64,000 nt of DNA from NCBI GenBank assembly GCA_902633985.1, contig CACPHV010000001.1, forward strand, positions 1 through 64,000. Reading direction: 5' to 3'. Shown one piece after another: positions 1 to 9,119 of the stretch (positions are counted from its first letter, which is position 1; every line of letters begins with the position of its first letter). Both the position numbers and the translations under genes were made by a program. Below the pieces are notes generated by a model. That model had not been told where the DNA came from, did not search any database, and saw only the letters and a program-made list of their open reading frames with translations. This DNA comes from an uncultured Pelagibacteraceae bacterium (lineage in GTDB: Bacteria > Pseudomonadota > Alphaproteobacteria > Pelagibacterales > Pelagibacteraceae).

Positions 1-666
1 AAATTAAATCAAGCTGGAGCAAATATTTTAGCTTCAGGTACAAGAATAGAAAAACTTGAAGAACTAAAAAATAAATTTGGAAATATTAAAACATTAAAGT
101 TTGATATTTCTCAAAGCGATAAAATTGAGGAGTTTGTTGAAAACGCAACTAAAGAACTTGGTGGCAGCTTAGATTGTATAGTTAACAATGCAGGTATCAC
201 ACAAGATAATTTAGCAATAAGGATGAGTTTAGAGGAATGGAAAAAAGTAATTGATATTAACTTAACATCAACTTTTTTAATGAGCAAATCAGCAATTAAA
301 AAAATGCTTAAAAATAAATCTGGGAAGATTGTTAACATTACATCTGTTGTTGGACATACAGGTAATTTAGGACAGGCCAATTACACTGCTTCTAAAGCTG
401 GTATAATTGCGATGTCTAAGAGTTTGGCAATAGAATATGCAAAGAAAAATATAAATATAAATTGTATTTCACCAGGTTTTATTAAAACAGCAATGACAGA
501 TAAATTAGATGATAAATTTAAAGATTCCATAATATCAAAAATACCATCAGCGCGTCTAGGGGAGCCAGATGATATTGCAAATGCAGTACTTTTTTTATGC
601 TCAAGTAAATCTAGTTATATAAATGGTGAGACCTTACATGTTAATGGAGGCATGTATATGGCTTGA
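1..666 (+). CDS. fabG: 3-oxoacyl-[acyl-carrier-protein] reductase (FabG), 5' end outside window
   Basis: NADPH-dependent reduction of 3-oxoacyl-ACP in fatty acid elongation; cytosolic short-chain dehydrogenase. The reading frame is open from base 1 and enters at K-L-N-Q-A-G-A-N, so the N-terminal Rossmann glycine motif lies upstream of the window. The NNAG motif, the catalytic Ser in NITSVVG and the Tyr/Lys pair in NYTASKAG are all visible, as is the C-terminal HVNGGMYMA ending typical of FabG. An internal ATG at 223 is not the true start because conserved sequence precedes it. It is followed 48 bp later by acpP, the usual partner. Family assignment is secure, and FabG rather than another SDR is supported by the neighbour. 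Confidence 0.95.
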   Translation, partial: KLNQAGANILASGTRIEKLEELKNKFGNIKTLKFDISQSDKIEEFVENATKELGGSLDCIVNNAGITQDNLAIRMSLEEWKKVIDINLTSTFLMSKSAIKKMLKNKSGKIVNITSVVGHTGNLGQANYTASKAGIIAMSKSLAIEYAKKNININCISPGFIKTAMTDKLDDKFKDSIISKIPSARLGEPDDIANAVLFLCSSKSSYINGETLHVNGGMYMA

Positions 667-714
667 CAAAATAGGTTTTTAAACTATTAAGAATTATTAA
701 CAAAAAGGATCAAT

Positions 715-954
715 ATGTCAGAAGACGTTTCAAGCAGGGTAAAAAAAATTGTAGCTGATCACTTAGGTATAGATGAAGCCAAAGTTTCTGAAGAATCAAG
801 TTTTATAGATGACTTAGGCGCTGATAGTTTAGATACAGTTGAACTAGTGATGGCTTTCGAGGAAGAATTTGGATCTGAAATTTCAGACAGTGAGGCTGAG
901 AAAATTTTAACTGTAGGAGATGCAGTTAAATTTATCGAAGGAAAAGCTAACTAG
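715..954 (+). CDS. acpP: Acyl carrier protein
   Basis: Carrier of growing acyl chains on a 4'-phosphopantetheine arm. The protein has 79 residues, is strongly acidic, and carries the DSL motif with the modified serine at residue 38 (GADSLDTVE). An AAAGGA Shine-Dalgarno lies just before the ATG. Length and the LGADSLD context match the canonical family. The gene sits directly after fabG, but fabF, which normally follows acpP, is absent here: gmk begins only 9 bp downstream. Confidence 0.97.
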   Translation: MSEDVSSRVKKIVADHLGIDEAKVSEESSFIDDLGADSLDTVELVMAFEEEFGSEISDSEAEKILTVGDAVKFIEGKAN

Positions 955-962
955 AAATTTTA

Positions 963-1595
963 ATGCCATCAGAAAAAGATGGAGTAATGATAATATTATC
1001 TTCTCCTTCAGGAGCAGGTAAAACTACTCTAGTAAAAAAGTTATCTGAAAGAGATAATTATGAAATCTCGATATCACATACAACTAGGCAGCCCAGACCT
1101 AATGAAAATCAAAATGAAGATTATTATTTTGTTGATGAGACTGAGTTTAAAAGATTAATCAATAATGAAGAGTTCCTTGAATACGCGAAAGTATTTAATA
1201 ATTTTTATGGCACTACAAGAACACCAGTCATTGATAGTTTAAACAAAGGCAAAAACATTCTTTTTGATATTGATTGGCAAGGTGCTGATCAAATTAAGAA
1301 CAAAAAACTAGATTATAAACTAATTACTTTTTTTATACTCCCTCCCAGTAAAGAAGTTTTATTTCAAAGGCTATCTAAAAGACATATGAATGACAAATTA
1401 ATTGCTGAGGAAAGAATGAAACAATTTGAGAGAGATGTCTTACATTGGATAAATTATGACTATGTTGTTATTAATAACGATCTTAACGAATGCTATTCTA
1501 AAATTACAAATTTAATTGATGCAGTATTAAATAATGGTTCAAAAGACTATGATCTAAATTATATAAGAGATCATGTTGAAAAACTAACTTATTAA
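963..1595 (+). CDS. gmk: Guanylate kinase
   Basis: Phosphorylates GMP to GDP. The P-loop SPSGAGKTT sits near residues 14-22, followed by the GMP-binding [11 protein letters not shown] and [11 protein letters not shown] segments typical of bacterial Gmk. At 210 residues it is near the usual length. Two starts are possible: ATG at 963, or ATG at 987, which would begin the protein right at the first beta strand (MIILSSPSG) and has a GGAG stretch upstream; the choice is not settled. The 3' end overlaps the convergent rsmA gene by 12 bp. In other alphaproteobacteria mltG and a yicC-type gene usually stand between acpP and gmk; here they are missing. Confidence 0.95.
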   Translation: MPSEKDGVMIILSSPSGAGKTTLVKKLSERDNYEISISHTTRQPRPNENQNEDYYFVDETEFKRLINNEEFLEYAKVFNNFYGTTRTPVIDSLNKGKNILFDIDWQGADQIKNKKLDYKLITFFILPPSKEVLFQRLSKRHMNDKLIAEERMKQFERDVLHWINYDYVVINNDLNECYSKITNLIDAVLNNGSKDYDLNYIRDHVEKLTY

Positions 1596-2369
1596 ATTTT
1601 CATATTCATTAACTAAATGATAATATGTATCACAACTAAGATTTTGTGGTCTCAAATTCAAATTAATATTCAATTTGTTTAAAACTTTTTCATTACCATT
1701 GAATAATTGATTGAAAGGTTTTTTTAACATTTTTCTTCTTTGATTAAAAAAAATTCTAGTTATTTTTTCCAAATTATTTGGATCTTTAATTTTTACAAAA
1801 TTTTTTTTAGGATAAAAACACAAAAGAGTACTATCTATTTTTGGTTTAGGTGAAAAAGCATCAGGTTTTATATCACATATTTTTTTTATATTTAGTTTCC
1901 AAGAACTTATAATTGATAATCTTCCATAATTTGAAGTATTAAATTCTGCTATGATTCTATCAGCAACTTCTTTTTGAAACATTAAGACTAACAAATCAAA
2001 CCAAAAACAATCTTTTAAATTAATTATCCACTTACTTAAAATTTCTGTTGAAATGTTATAAGGTAAGTTACCAAAGACTGTTAGTTTGTCTTTACAAAGT
2101 TTAGTTTCATCAATTTTAAGAACATCATCATTAATAACTTTTACTTTATCTTTAAATTTTTTTTCTAACATTTCCGCTAAATTAAAATCTTTTTCAATTA
2201 CAATTACTTTTTTTGGATTTTTATTTAAGATATGAGATGTTAAATTTCCAGTGCCAGGTCCTATCTCTAATATTGTTTTATTTTTGACATCAGTAATATT
2301 AATGATTTTTTTTAATATATTTTTATCTATTAAAAAATTTTGACCTAAACTTTTTTTTGCTTTAATCAA
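1584..2369 (-). CDS. rsmA: 16S rRNA dimethyladenosine transferase (KsgA/RsmA)
   Basis: Dimethylates two adjacent adenines at the 3' end of 16S rRNA during 30S maturation, using S-adenosylmethionine. The SAM motif ILEIGPGTG lies at residues 33-41 and the catalytic NLPYNIS motif at 101-107; the protein starts with the family signature [11 protein letters not shown]. 261 residues is normal. The start codon is TTG and overlaps the stop of pdxA (TTGA arrangement), so translation is probably coupled. It is the last gene of the leftward lptF-lptG-lptD-surA-pdxA-rsmA run, the standard alphaproteobacterial order. Confidence 0.95.
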   Translation of the reverse strand: MIKAKKSLGQNFLIDKNILKKIINITDVKNKTILEIGPGTGNLTSHILNKNPKKVIVIEKDFNLAEMLEKKFKDKVKVINDDVLKIDETKLCKDKLTVFGNLPYNISTEILSKWIINLKDCFWFDLLVLMFQKEVADRIIAEFNTSNYGRLSIISSWKLNIKKICDIKPDAFSPKPKIDSTLLCFYPKKNFVKIKDPNNLEKITRIFFNQRRKMLKKPFNQLFNGNEKVLNKLNINLNLRPQNLSCDTYYHLVNEYENLIS

Positions 2370-3334
2370 TTTTTATCTAAAAATTTTATTGCTTTAATTA
2401 AACTGAGTGGATTTGAAATATTTTTACCCATCATTGTTTCGTTAGGACCATGGTCAGGTGATATTCTTATAAAAGGTAGACCAACAGTTATATTGATAGC
2501 ATCATATTCATATAAGGATTTAAGTGGTGTTAAAACTTGATCGTGGTACATTCCAATAATCACATCAAATTTTTTTCTATTCTTTTTCATAAAAATTGTA
2601 TCTGCTGGGTATGGGCCAGAAATATCATACTTTTTATTTTTTAAAAATTTGATAGCTGGTTTGATGATTTTTTCGTCTTCGTTAAATTTATCAATACTTT
2701 CACAATGGGGATTAAGACCTAATACACCAATTTTAGGTTTTTTATATAATTTGATTTTATAAAATTTATTTATAACTTTGATTTTATCGATTATTAACTT
2801 TTTATTTATCGTTTTGGCGACTGATTTCAAAGGCAAATGCGTAGTTATCGGGCAAACTGCTAATTCTTTATTATAAATTAACATCGCACTATTCACTACT
2901 TTGAATTCTTTTGAAATATACTCTGTCATACCTAGAAAATTTTTATTAAGAAAATTTTTTTTACTTATTGGACCATTAACAAATTTTTTTAATTTGTTTT
3001 TTTTTATTATTTTAAATGCTATTTCAAAACATTCTTTAATATATTTTTGTGATTTATTTGTAATTTTTTCGAAACCATTAATTTGATTGAAATTAACATC
3101 TATTAAATTAACACACTTATTATTTAATTTATATTTTAATAAATTGTTATAATTTAAGATTTTAATTTTTTTTCTAAGATTTAATTTTTTCATTTGTAGC
3201 TTTATTAATTTGTATGACGCTATTAATATTAAAGGGTTTTTAAATTTTGTTTTATTGAGTGACTTAATAAAAATTTCTATAAAAATACTATTAGGCTCAC
3301 CTGCAACAATTAAGATAGAATTATTAAAATGCAT
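2366..3334 (-). CDS. pdxA: 4-hydroxythreonine-4-phosphate dehydrogenase (PdxA)
   Basis: Oxidises 4-phosphohydroxy-L-threonine in the deoxyxylulose-dependent vitamin B6 route. The three metal-binding histidine regions are present: ITTHLPL, the NPHCES segment, and GMYHDQVLTPLK near the C-terminus, followed by the RISPDHGPNETMMG block. The N-terminus (VAGEPNSIFIEIF) is diverged from the usual GDPAGIGPE but aligns in place. 322 residues is typical. The ATG overlaps surA by 11 bp. No other vitamin B6 gene lies in the window, so whether the pathway is complete cannot be judged. Confidence 0.9.
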   Translation of the reverse strand: MHFNNSILIVAGEPNSIFIEIFIKSLNKTKFKNPLILIASYKLIKLQMKKLNLRKKIKILNYNNLLKYKLNNKCVNLIDVNFNQINGFEKITNKSQKYIKECFEIAFKIIKKNKLKKFVNGPISKKNFLNKNFLGMTEYISKEFKVVNSAMLIYNKELAVCPITTHLPLKSVAKTINKKLIIDKIKVINKFYKIKLYKKPKIGVLGLNPHCESIDKFNEDEKIIKPAIKFLKNKKYDISGPYPADTIFMKKNRKKFDVIIGMYHDQVLTPLKSLYEYDAINITVGLPFIRISPDHGPNETMMGKNISNPLSLIKAIKFLDKN

Positions 3335-4250
3335 TTATCTGAATTTCTTTTTTTATTTTATTAAAAAAAATATTTGAGTATTGATTAAGCTGCTGGTTTG
3401 TTCTCAATCGAATTAAATCATTTAATTCTGTATCCACATCTAATTTTCTTTTTGAATTTTTTTTCTCTTCAAGCATTAAAATCAAAAAACCACTAGGTAT
3501 TAAAATAGGTTCAGATATCTCACCTATATTAAGATTATTAACAATTTTTAAAACTTTCTTATTTAGTGAGTTTTGATTTATCCAGCCAATATCTCCACCA
3601 TTACCAGAGGAATCAGCAATACTATGCATGAATGCTGCTTGTTTAAATCCTTGTTTTTGTATATCAGACTTAATTTCATTAAATTTTACTTGTATTTCAG
3701 ATTTATTTGATGCTTGGAAAACAATTTCAGAAAGCAAGTAAGATACTATATCTTGGTTTTGGAGATTTTTAATTTCATTCCTTAGCTCATCTTTATTTAT
3801 TTTAATTTTAGAGGAATACTTTTTAAAAATTAAATTATTCCATAAAATTTCTATAATTAGGGAGTCTCTCATAGTGTCAAAGTTTAAATCTAAATTTTTT
3901 GTAAAATTTTTATAATCTTGCAGGTTATTAATATTTTTTGAGGAAAAAATAGATTTTATATATGAATTCAAAATTTTATCCTCAGTATAAAGATCTATTT
4001 CCTCTTTGTTAATTGTAATTTTTTTAATTTTCTCTCTTATAAGTAAATTCTTAGATAGCTCAAATATTTCCTCTTGACTTAAATTTTTAATATCTGGGTC
4101 TAAAGCAGTGAGATATTTTGATTTATTATATATATCTATACTAGTTATTAACTCATCATCAACTTTAAAGAGTATTTTATTTTCTATAGAAAATACGTTT
4201 TGATAAAAACAGAACAACAGAATTAGATTATATTTAATTAAATTTCTCAT
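3324..4250 (-). CDS. surA: SurA-like periplasmic peptidyl-prolyl isomerase/chaperone
   Basis: Outer-membrane protein folding factor that escorts porins and LptD. I chose the ATG at 4250 because it gives a clean signal peptide (MRNLIKYNLILLFCFYQNVFS) and follows the lptD stop in a TGAAATG junction; an upstream start at 4277 would add nine residues before it. After the N-terminal chaperone-like helices, a parvulin domain is visible in the last third: FKQAAFMHSIADSSGNGGDIGWI, then the LKIVNNLNIGEISEPI and SGFLILML segments. Only one parvulin-type domain is apparent, against two in E. coli SurA. The position between lptD and pdxA supports the call. Confidence 0.85.
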   Translation of the reverse strand: MRNLIKYNLILLFCFYQNVFSIENKILFKVDDELITSIDIYNKSKYLTALDPDIKNLSQEEIFELSKNLLIREKIKKITINKEEIDLYTEDKILNSYIKSIFSSKNINNLQDYKNFTKNLDLNFDTMRDSLIIEILWNNLIFKKYSSKIKINKDELRNEIKNLQNQDIVSYLLSEIVFQASNKSEIQVKFNEIKSDIQKQGFKQAAFMHSIADSSGNGGDIGWINQNSLNKKVLKIVNNLNIGEISEPILIPSGFLILMLEEKKNSKRKLDVDTELNDLIRLRTNQQLNQYSNIFFNKIKKEIQINAF

Positions 4251-4251
4251 T

Positions 4252-6867
4252 TCAGTTTCTATCAAAACTTTTTTCATAAGTTGTTAGAGGAAATATTGTG
4301 ACACTAAACATTAGATTTTCGGTAGGTAGTAAATCCCTATCCTGATAGTAAGTTTTTTTATATTTTAAACCAGCTGTTAAACAATCATTTTTATACTCAT
4401 AAATTAAATCATAAAACTCAGTCAGATTAATTTTTCTATTCCTCCTTGTGCTAAAGGATAAAAAATTATTATCATCAAATTTATAACTAATTGTATTTTC
4501 TATAGAATTTGCATCTCCTATTTTCCCATTTTCCTCGATGAATTTCAAACCGGTTGAAAATTTGTTTAAACTTAGATTTGCTGTAAGTGAATTATATTCT
4601 ACTGTTTCTAGATCATTATCTATTGAAAAATCATATATAAAATTCAAATTTTGATTGACGTTATTTTTCATAAATCCAATCAAATTACCACTTTGTTTTA
4701 TTGAGCTTGAGGTGGGTATTTTTTGTTCAATTTTATCTCTAAATACAGAGGCAATTTTAAACTCAAAATATTTATTTATATTTTCTATATTTTCGAATTT
4801 ATAATCTAATCCAACCGTTAGAGATTTGCCTCCCTCAAATGAGTCTGTGAGTCCCAATCTATTAATACTGAAAATGTTTGATGTTCCAATTTTTCGATCA
4901 CTACCTGAATAATCTTTCATATCACCTGGATTAAATCTTAATGAGAACTTTGGCTCTAAATAACTATCATATGTTTGACCATATTTTATCAAAGGTAAAC
5001 TAGACGTTGCTTCAAAAATACTCATTAATTCAATTTGAGGACTTGATTTATAAATCGTATCGTTTTTAGCGACTGTATTTAAATTTTTGAAATTAATACC
5101 AAAATTATTTTTAAATCCAAAATTTGAGATGTAATCAAGACTTGTAAAGTTTACATCATTAACTATCCTAGATCTTAAATTATTTGTGTCTTTTAAATTA
5201 TTACTACCACTAGAATTTAAATTAATTGTACCAATATTTTGATTTGTAAATAGGTTTTTTGAAAAATTGTAGTAAGGTAATATAAATTGATATCTATCAC
5301 TATTTTTTCCATCTAAAGTTTCATAGCTAGTTAAACCAGTAGAGAAATTATAATTTTCATGTTCAAAAGTTAGATTTAAAGAAGATGAAAGTTTGTCCTG
5401 ACTTGGTTTAATTGCAGTCTCTGATAAATTACCATCAAAAACCTTTAAATATGTATCATTAGTTACTTTTTGTAGATCAAGATCAAGATTGCTCGAAATA
5501 AAATCATTTAAATTTAAATCCAGTTTATATTTTGCAAATAAATGAGATATATTCTTTTTCTTGTTTGATAGACTCGATTTGTATCCTTTTGTAAATCCAA
5601 AATCTGCTAATAACGAGGAATATTCAGTTTTTTTTCTATATTCATTCTGTAACATAAATATGTGATTATCAAAAATATTTGGTCGGATTGTTATATCCTC
5701 TTTTTTTGACAAAACATGAAAGTAAGGTATTTGAATAGATGATCCTAAAATTTGTGACTCGTTTAAAATGGGCACTAAAATCCCAGACTGTCTTTCTACA
5801 GATGGATCAGGATGAAAAAATTTTGGAAAATAAACAACAGGAAAATTATAAATTTTTAACAATGCATTATCATAAATTAATTGTTTTTTATTTTTGTCGT
5901 GTTTAATTTTTTTTGCCTCTATAACCCATGGGGGGCAATCATCATGTTTTTTGTTACAACTTGTAAAAATTCCTTTATTGATTTGTGTTATTTCATCTTT
6001 CTTAAAAGAGGAAACCCCATTTAACCTAGGGTCATTTTCTTGATTACCAAAAAGATTTTTATGCATTAAAACCTTGGTTTTCGAGGCTTTAAAATTGTTT
6101 TGTTTTAAATTAAAAAAACCATTATCAAAAGTAAAAACATCAGACAGCTCGGTATTATTAATATTTGTTGTAATTTTTACGTTGTTACCTTTTAATAATC
6201 CCTCTTTTTTGAAATATTTAAAATTATCTAATTGATAAAAATTAAAATTATCATCATAAATTTTAGTTATATTATTTGAACTGAGTTCCATAATATTTCT
6301 ATTAAGATAAACATTTTTTGATATAAAATTATATTTACTTTGAATTTTAGCTTCAGCATTTCCTCTAGCAAAAATATTTTCAATATTTTTTTTATAGACG
6401 ATTTCTTCAGCTAATATAATTATATCATCTTTTTCATCCTCTATTTTTACTTTTTTTTTTGCTTTAATGATATTTTGGTTTTTGTCATACTCAAATTCAA
6501 CTGCAGTAATTTTGGTATTTAAATTTATTGCCTTTGAATTTCCATAAGTAAAAATTTTTTCCTCATTTTTCAAATATATGATTTCATCAGAATAAATTAC
6601 ATACTCATTTATTTCATCTAACACTTTAACTTTCCCTTTTGTTTTTAAAATATTTGAGATTTTGTCATAATTAAATTCATCAGCTTCTATTTTTATTCCG
6701 TTGTCTACTGTTATAGTTCCTCTTTTATAACCGCTAAAAACATTTCCTTTTTCAGTTATTTCAACCTCAGTAATATCAAAATTAAATTGCTCAACTCCAG
6801 AAACATTAGTTGAAAGTAAAAGAAAAGATTTTAAGATAAATATTATAAATTTTAATTTATTTTTCAT
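4252..6867 (-). CDS. lptD: LPS-assembly outer membrane protein LptD
   Basis: Inserts lipopolysaccharide into the outer leaflet of the outer membrane. Signal peptide at residues 1-25. An OstA/LptA-like jellyroll region follows with repeated FEYDK / AEEIVYKK / GNAEA-type strands over roughly residues 40-200, then a large beta-barrel with many alternating aromatic strands to residue 871. A pair of cysteines lies in SCNKKHDDC before PPWVIEAKKI, as in alphaproteobacterial LptD, and another occurs near the C-terminus (NDCLTAGLKYKK); these are candidates for the interdomain disulfides. It overlaps lptG by 11 bp. Size is in the family range. The gene indicates that this lineage exports LPS. Confidence 0.92.
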   Translation of the reverse strand: MKNKLKFIIFILKSFLLLSTNVSGVEQFNFDITEVEITEKGNVFSGYKRGTITVDNGIKIEADEFNYDKISNILKTKGKVKVLDEINEYVIYSDEIIYLKNEEKIFTYGNSKAINLNTKITAVEFEYDKNQNIIKAKKKVKIEDEKDDIIILAEEIVYKKNIENIFARGNAEAKIQSKYNFISKNVYLNRNIMELSSNNITKIYDDNFNFYQLDNFKYFKKEGLLKGNNVKITTNINNTELSDVFTFDNGFFNLKQNNFKASKTKVLMHKNLFGNQENDPRLNGVSSFKKDEITQINKGIFTSCNKKHDDCPPWVIEAKKIKHDKNKKQLIYDNALLKIYNFPVVYFPKFFHPDPSVERQSGILVPILNESQILGSSIQIPYFHVLSKKEDITIRPNIFDNHIFMLQNEYRKKTEYSSLLADFGFTKGYKSSLSNKKKNISHLFAKYKLDLNLNDFISSNLDLDLQKVTNDTYLKVFDGNLSETAIKPSQDKLSSSLNLTFEHENYNFSTGLTSYETLDGKNSDRYQFILPYYNFSKNLFTNQNIGTINLNSSGSNNLKDTNNLRSRIVNDVNFTSLDYISNFGFKNNFGINFKNLNTVAKNDTIYKSSPQIELMSIFEATSSLPLIKYGQTYDSYLEPKFSLRFNPGDMKDYSGSDRKIGTSNIFSINRLGLTDSFEGGKSLTVGLDYKFENIENINKYFEFKIASVFRDKIEQKIPTSSSIKQSGNLIGFMKNNVNQNLNFIYDFSIDNDLETVEYNSLTANLSLNKFSTGLKFIEENGKIGDANSIENTISYKFDDNNFLSFSTRRNRKINLTEFYDLIYEYKNDCLTAGLKYKKTYYQDRDLLPTENLMFSVTIFPLTTYEKSFDRN

Positions 6868-7930
6868 TAATATTTTTTAACATTATCATATTTAGTATAC
6901 TTAAAATCATTAGAGGAATCCAAATCGAAAATAAAAGAGAAATTCTTTCTGTATTTCCTAAAACATAGAAAAAATTATTAACATAATAAATTATTACTGA
7001 AGAAAATAGTCCTAAAGAAATAATAACACCTGAATTTTTCAGTTTTCTTGAATTGAACATTATTATTGAAGAAAAAATTGTCATAAGCAAGAAATAAAAA
7101 GGATAAGATGTTAATTTATTTATTTGAACATCTACTTCAACAGTAGAATACCCAAGTAATTTGTAATTCTTTTTGAGCTCAAATAGTTCTAAGATTGATA
7201 AAGATGATAAATTTGAAAACAAACTTTGAATTCTTTGATAATTAAAATTTGAAATAATTTTAAGTTCTGTTTGTTCTTCAGATCTATTTTTTATGAATAT
7301 TTTAGGATTTTCTATGATCCACTCATTATTTTTAATATTAATTTTATCACTTTTAATATTTCTAATAATTTCGAAGTTTGTGTCAAATTCACTAATAAAG
7401 GTTTCAACTAAATAATTTGGTTCAATTTTGTTAGAATTAATTATAAGTATTTTGTCATCAATTTTGTCTTTAATCCACAATCCATTATTTGTAATGACGG
7501 CAAGGTACTTATTATCAGAAGTATAATTAGATTTTAATTCTAGATAAAAATTTTTAAAATTAGAGGACAAATTATAAAAAAAAATAATAATTAATATTCC
7601 CATAAAAAAAGTCAAAAAACTCAATATTTTAACTATATTTGAATTTTTCAGACCTGAGTATTTAAAAATATCCAGCTCATTGTTTTTAAAAAAGTTAATA
7701 AAGAAAAATTGTGTACTAATTAAAAAAATGAATGGAAACATTTCAAAGATTAAAGAAAGAGAATTTAATAATGATAAATACAATGGAAAATAAGTATTAA
7801 CCTCAATATCTTTAAAGAAATCTAATTCACTTAATAAATTCAAAATCAATACTAAGCCAAACATTATTAGAAAAATATTTGTAAATGATTTTAAAAAAGT
7901 AAAAATTATAAATTTAACATATGTTCTCAT
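6857..7930 (-). CDS. lptG: LPS export ABC transporter permease LptG
   Basis: Inner-membrane subunit of the LptB2FG transporter that lifts LPS onto the periplasmic bridge. Three hydrophobic helices precede a periplasmic domain of about 190 residues and three helices follow it, the YjgP/YjgQ layout; 357 residues is typical. It lies 1 bp after lptF and overlaps lptD, so the three genes are one transcription unit. Assignment as LptG rather than LptF rests on order (F before G) and on the second-position ELDFFKDIE-type region. The ATPase LptB and the bridge proteins LptA/LptC are not in this window. Confidence 0.88.
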   Translation of the reverse strand: MRTYVKFIIFTFLKSFTNIFLIMFGLVLILNLLSELDFFKDIEVNTYFPLYLSLLNSLSLIFEMFPFIFLISTQFFFINFFKNNELDIFKYSGLKNSNIVKILSFLTFFMGILIIIFFYNLSSNFKNFYLELKSNYTSDNKYLAVITNNGLWIKDKIDDKILIINSNKIEPNYLVETFISEFDTNFEIIRNIKSDKINIKNNEWIIENPKIFIKNRSEEQTELKIISNFNYQRIQSLFSNLSSLSILELFELKKNYKLLGYSTVEVDVQINKLTSYPFYFLLMTIFSSIIMFNSRKLKNSGVIISLGLFSSVIIYYVNNFFYVLGNTERISLLFSIWIPLMILSILNMIMLKNINEK

Positions 7931-7931
7931 T

Positions 7932-9059
7932 TTATCTGAATTTATGTTTAAGTTTATAATTTATATATTGGTAAAAAATTAATGTTAAAAAAATAGGTAT
8001 TAACATTATTTTAATATTTTCATTAAGATTATTCTGAATAAATCTAAGAGTTGTCTCAGAAAATATAATAATAAAAAAGCCTATTAAAAATATTGTGATT
8101 TTACTTTTCAAATAATTTGTATTTTCTTTAGATATTAAAATTAATAATAATGAGGTAAGAATTAACATTGGTATATATAATGGTATAATCATTCTTTTAT
8201 AAAGCTCACCTAAAATATTAGATAAATTTGATAAACTACAATTTTCAACTTTAAAAACTTTATTATTTGTTTTATTTGAATTAAGACTTTGATAACATCT
8301 AATCAAATCTATTGAGGTATTTTCTTGGGTTTTTTTATAAGTTGTAGTGTTTGACTCAAGATTACTAAGATTAAAGTCAGATTTAGAAAAACTAAAACTA
8401 TCTAAATTATTATCATTTCCCTTAATATTATGTCCGTCATACAAAACAAGAATTTGTGTATTATCATATTTTTTGATAACCCCTGTTTTTGCATATGTGA
8501 TTTCGAAATTAGTAGGACTAGAAGTTTTTTTAATATAAATATTTTTTAATGTGCCATCTTTTTCTTTTTTATCAGAATAAATCGTTACACCTTTTATTAT
8601 ATCATTAAACTTTTTTGGTTTTAAAAAATTTTCGAAAAAATTAATATTTGAATTTCTGAGTGTTGATCTTGCTAGATCTTGTGTTTTTGGCACTAAAAAA
8701 GTAAGAAATAAAATTTGAAAAATCATTAATGCAAAAGATGCTCTAAGAAAAAAATTTATTACTTGCAATTTATTAATACCGTGTGTCCAAAATATTACTA
8801 ACTCATTATTGTTTTCATATTTTGAAATAACGTAATAAAAAGAGATAAATAAAGCAAAAGGGTAAATCTTGCTTATAATTTTAGGAAAATTTAAAATAGT
8901 ATATTTAAAGTATACTAAATAATTTCTTCCATCCTCTACCATTATATCAAGATAATTTACAGCTTGAAATACCCATACAATTGCACTGATTCCAACAATA
9001 GCTATGAAAAAAAATTTTAAACAATCAAACAGTAATTTTCTGAATAATATTTTTTTCAT
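7932..9059 (-). CDS. lptF: LPS export ABC transporter permease LptF
   Basis: Partner of LptG in LPS extraction from the inner membrane. It has N-terminal helices (FFIAIVGISAIVWVFQAVNYLD is the first), a large periplasmic domain over about residues 120-280 containing the TLKNIYIKK strand typical of the YjgP/YjgQ family, and a group of three C-terminal helices. The ATG at 9059 opens the leftward run. pepA diverges on the other strand 60 bp away, so promoters for both directions lie in that short gap. Confidence 0.88.
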   Translation of the reverse strand: MKKILFRKLLFDCLKFFFIAIVGISAIVWVFQAVNYLDIMVEDGRNYLVYFKYTILNFPKIISKIYPFALFISFYYVISKYENNNELVIFWTHGINKLQVINFFLRASFALMIFQILFLTFLVPKTQDLARSTLRNSNINFFENFLKPKKFNDIIKGVTIYSDKKEKDGTLKNIYIKKTSSPTNFEITYAKTGVIKKYDNTQILVLYDGHNIKGNDNNLDSFSFSKSDFNLSNLESNTTTYKKTQENTSIDLIRCYQSLNSNKTNNKVFKVENCSLSNLSNILGELYKRMIIPLYIPMLILTSLLLILISKENTNYLKSKITIFLIGFFIIIFSETTLRFIQNNLNENIKIMLIPIFLTLIFYQYINYKLKHKFR

Positions 9060-9119
9060 TGAAATATGCGATTTTTATACCTATATAACATTATCTCGTA
9101 GAGATTGTATTTAAAATTT

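Noticed and set aside
223-666. fabG starting at the ATG at 223
   Set aside because: The frame is open and conserved (NNAG motif) upstream to base 1, so the gene simply begins outside the window.
9093-9105. Small hairpin ATCTC-GTA-GAGAT in the pepA leader
   Set aside because: Only five pairs; such short repeats arise easily by chance and no function is suggested.
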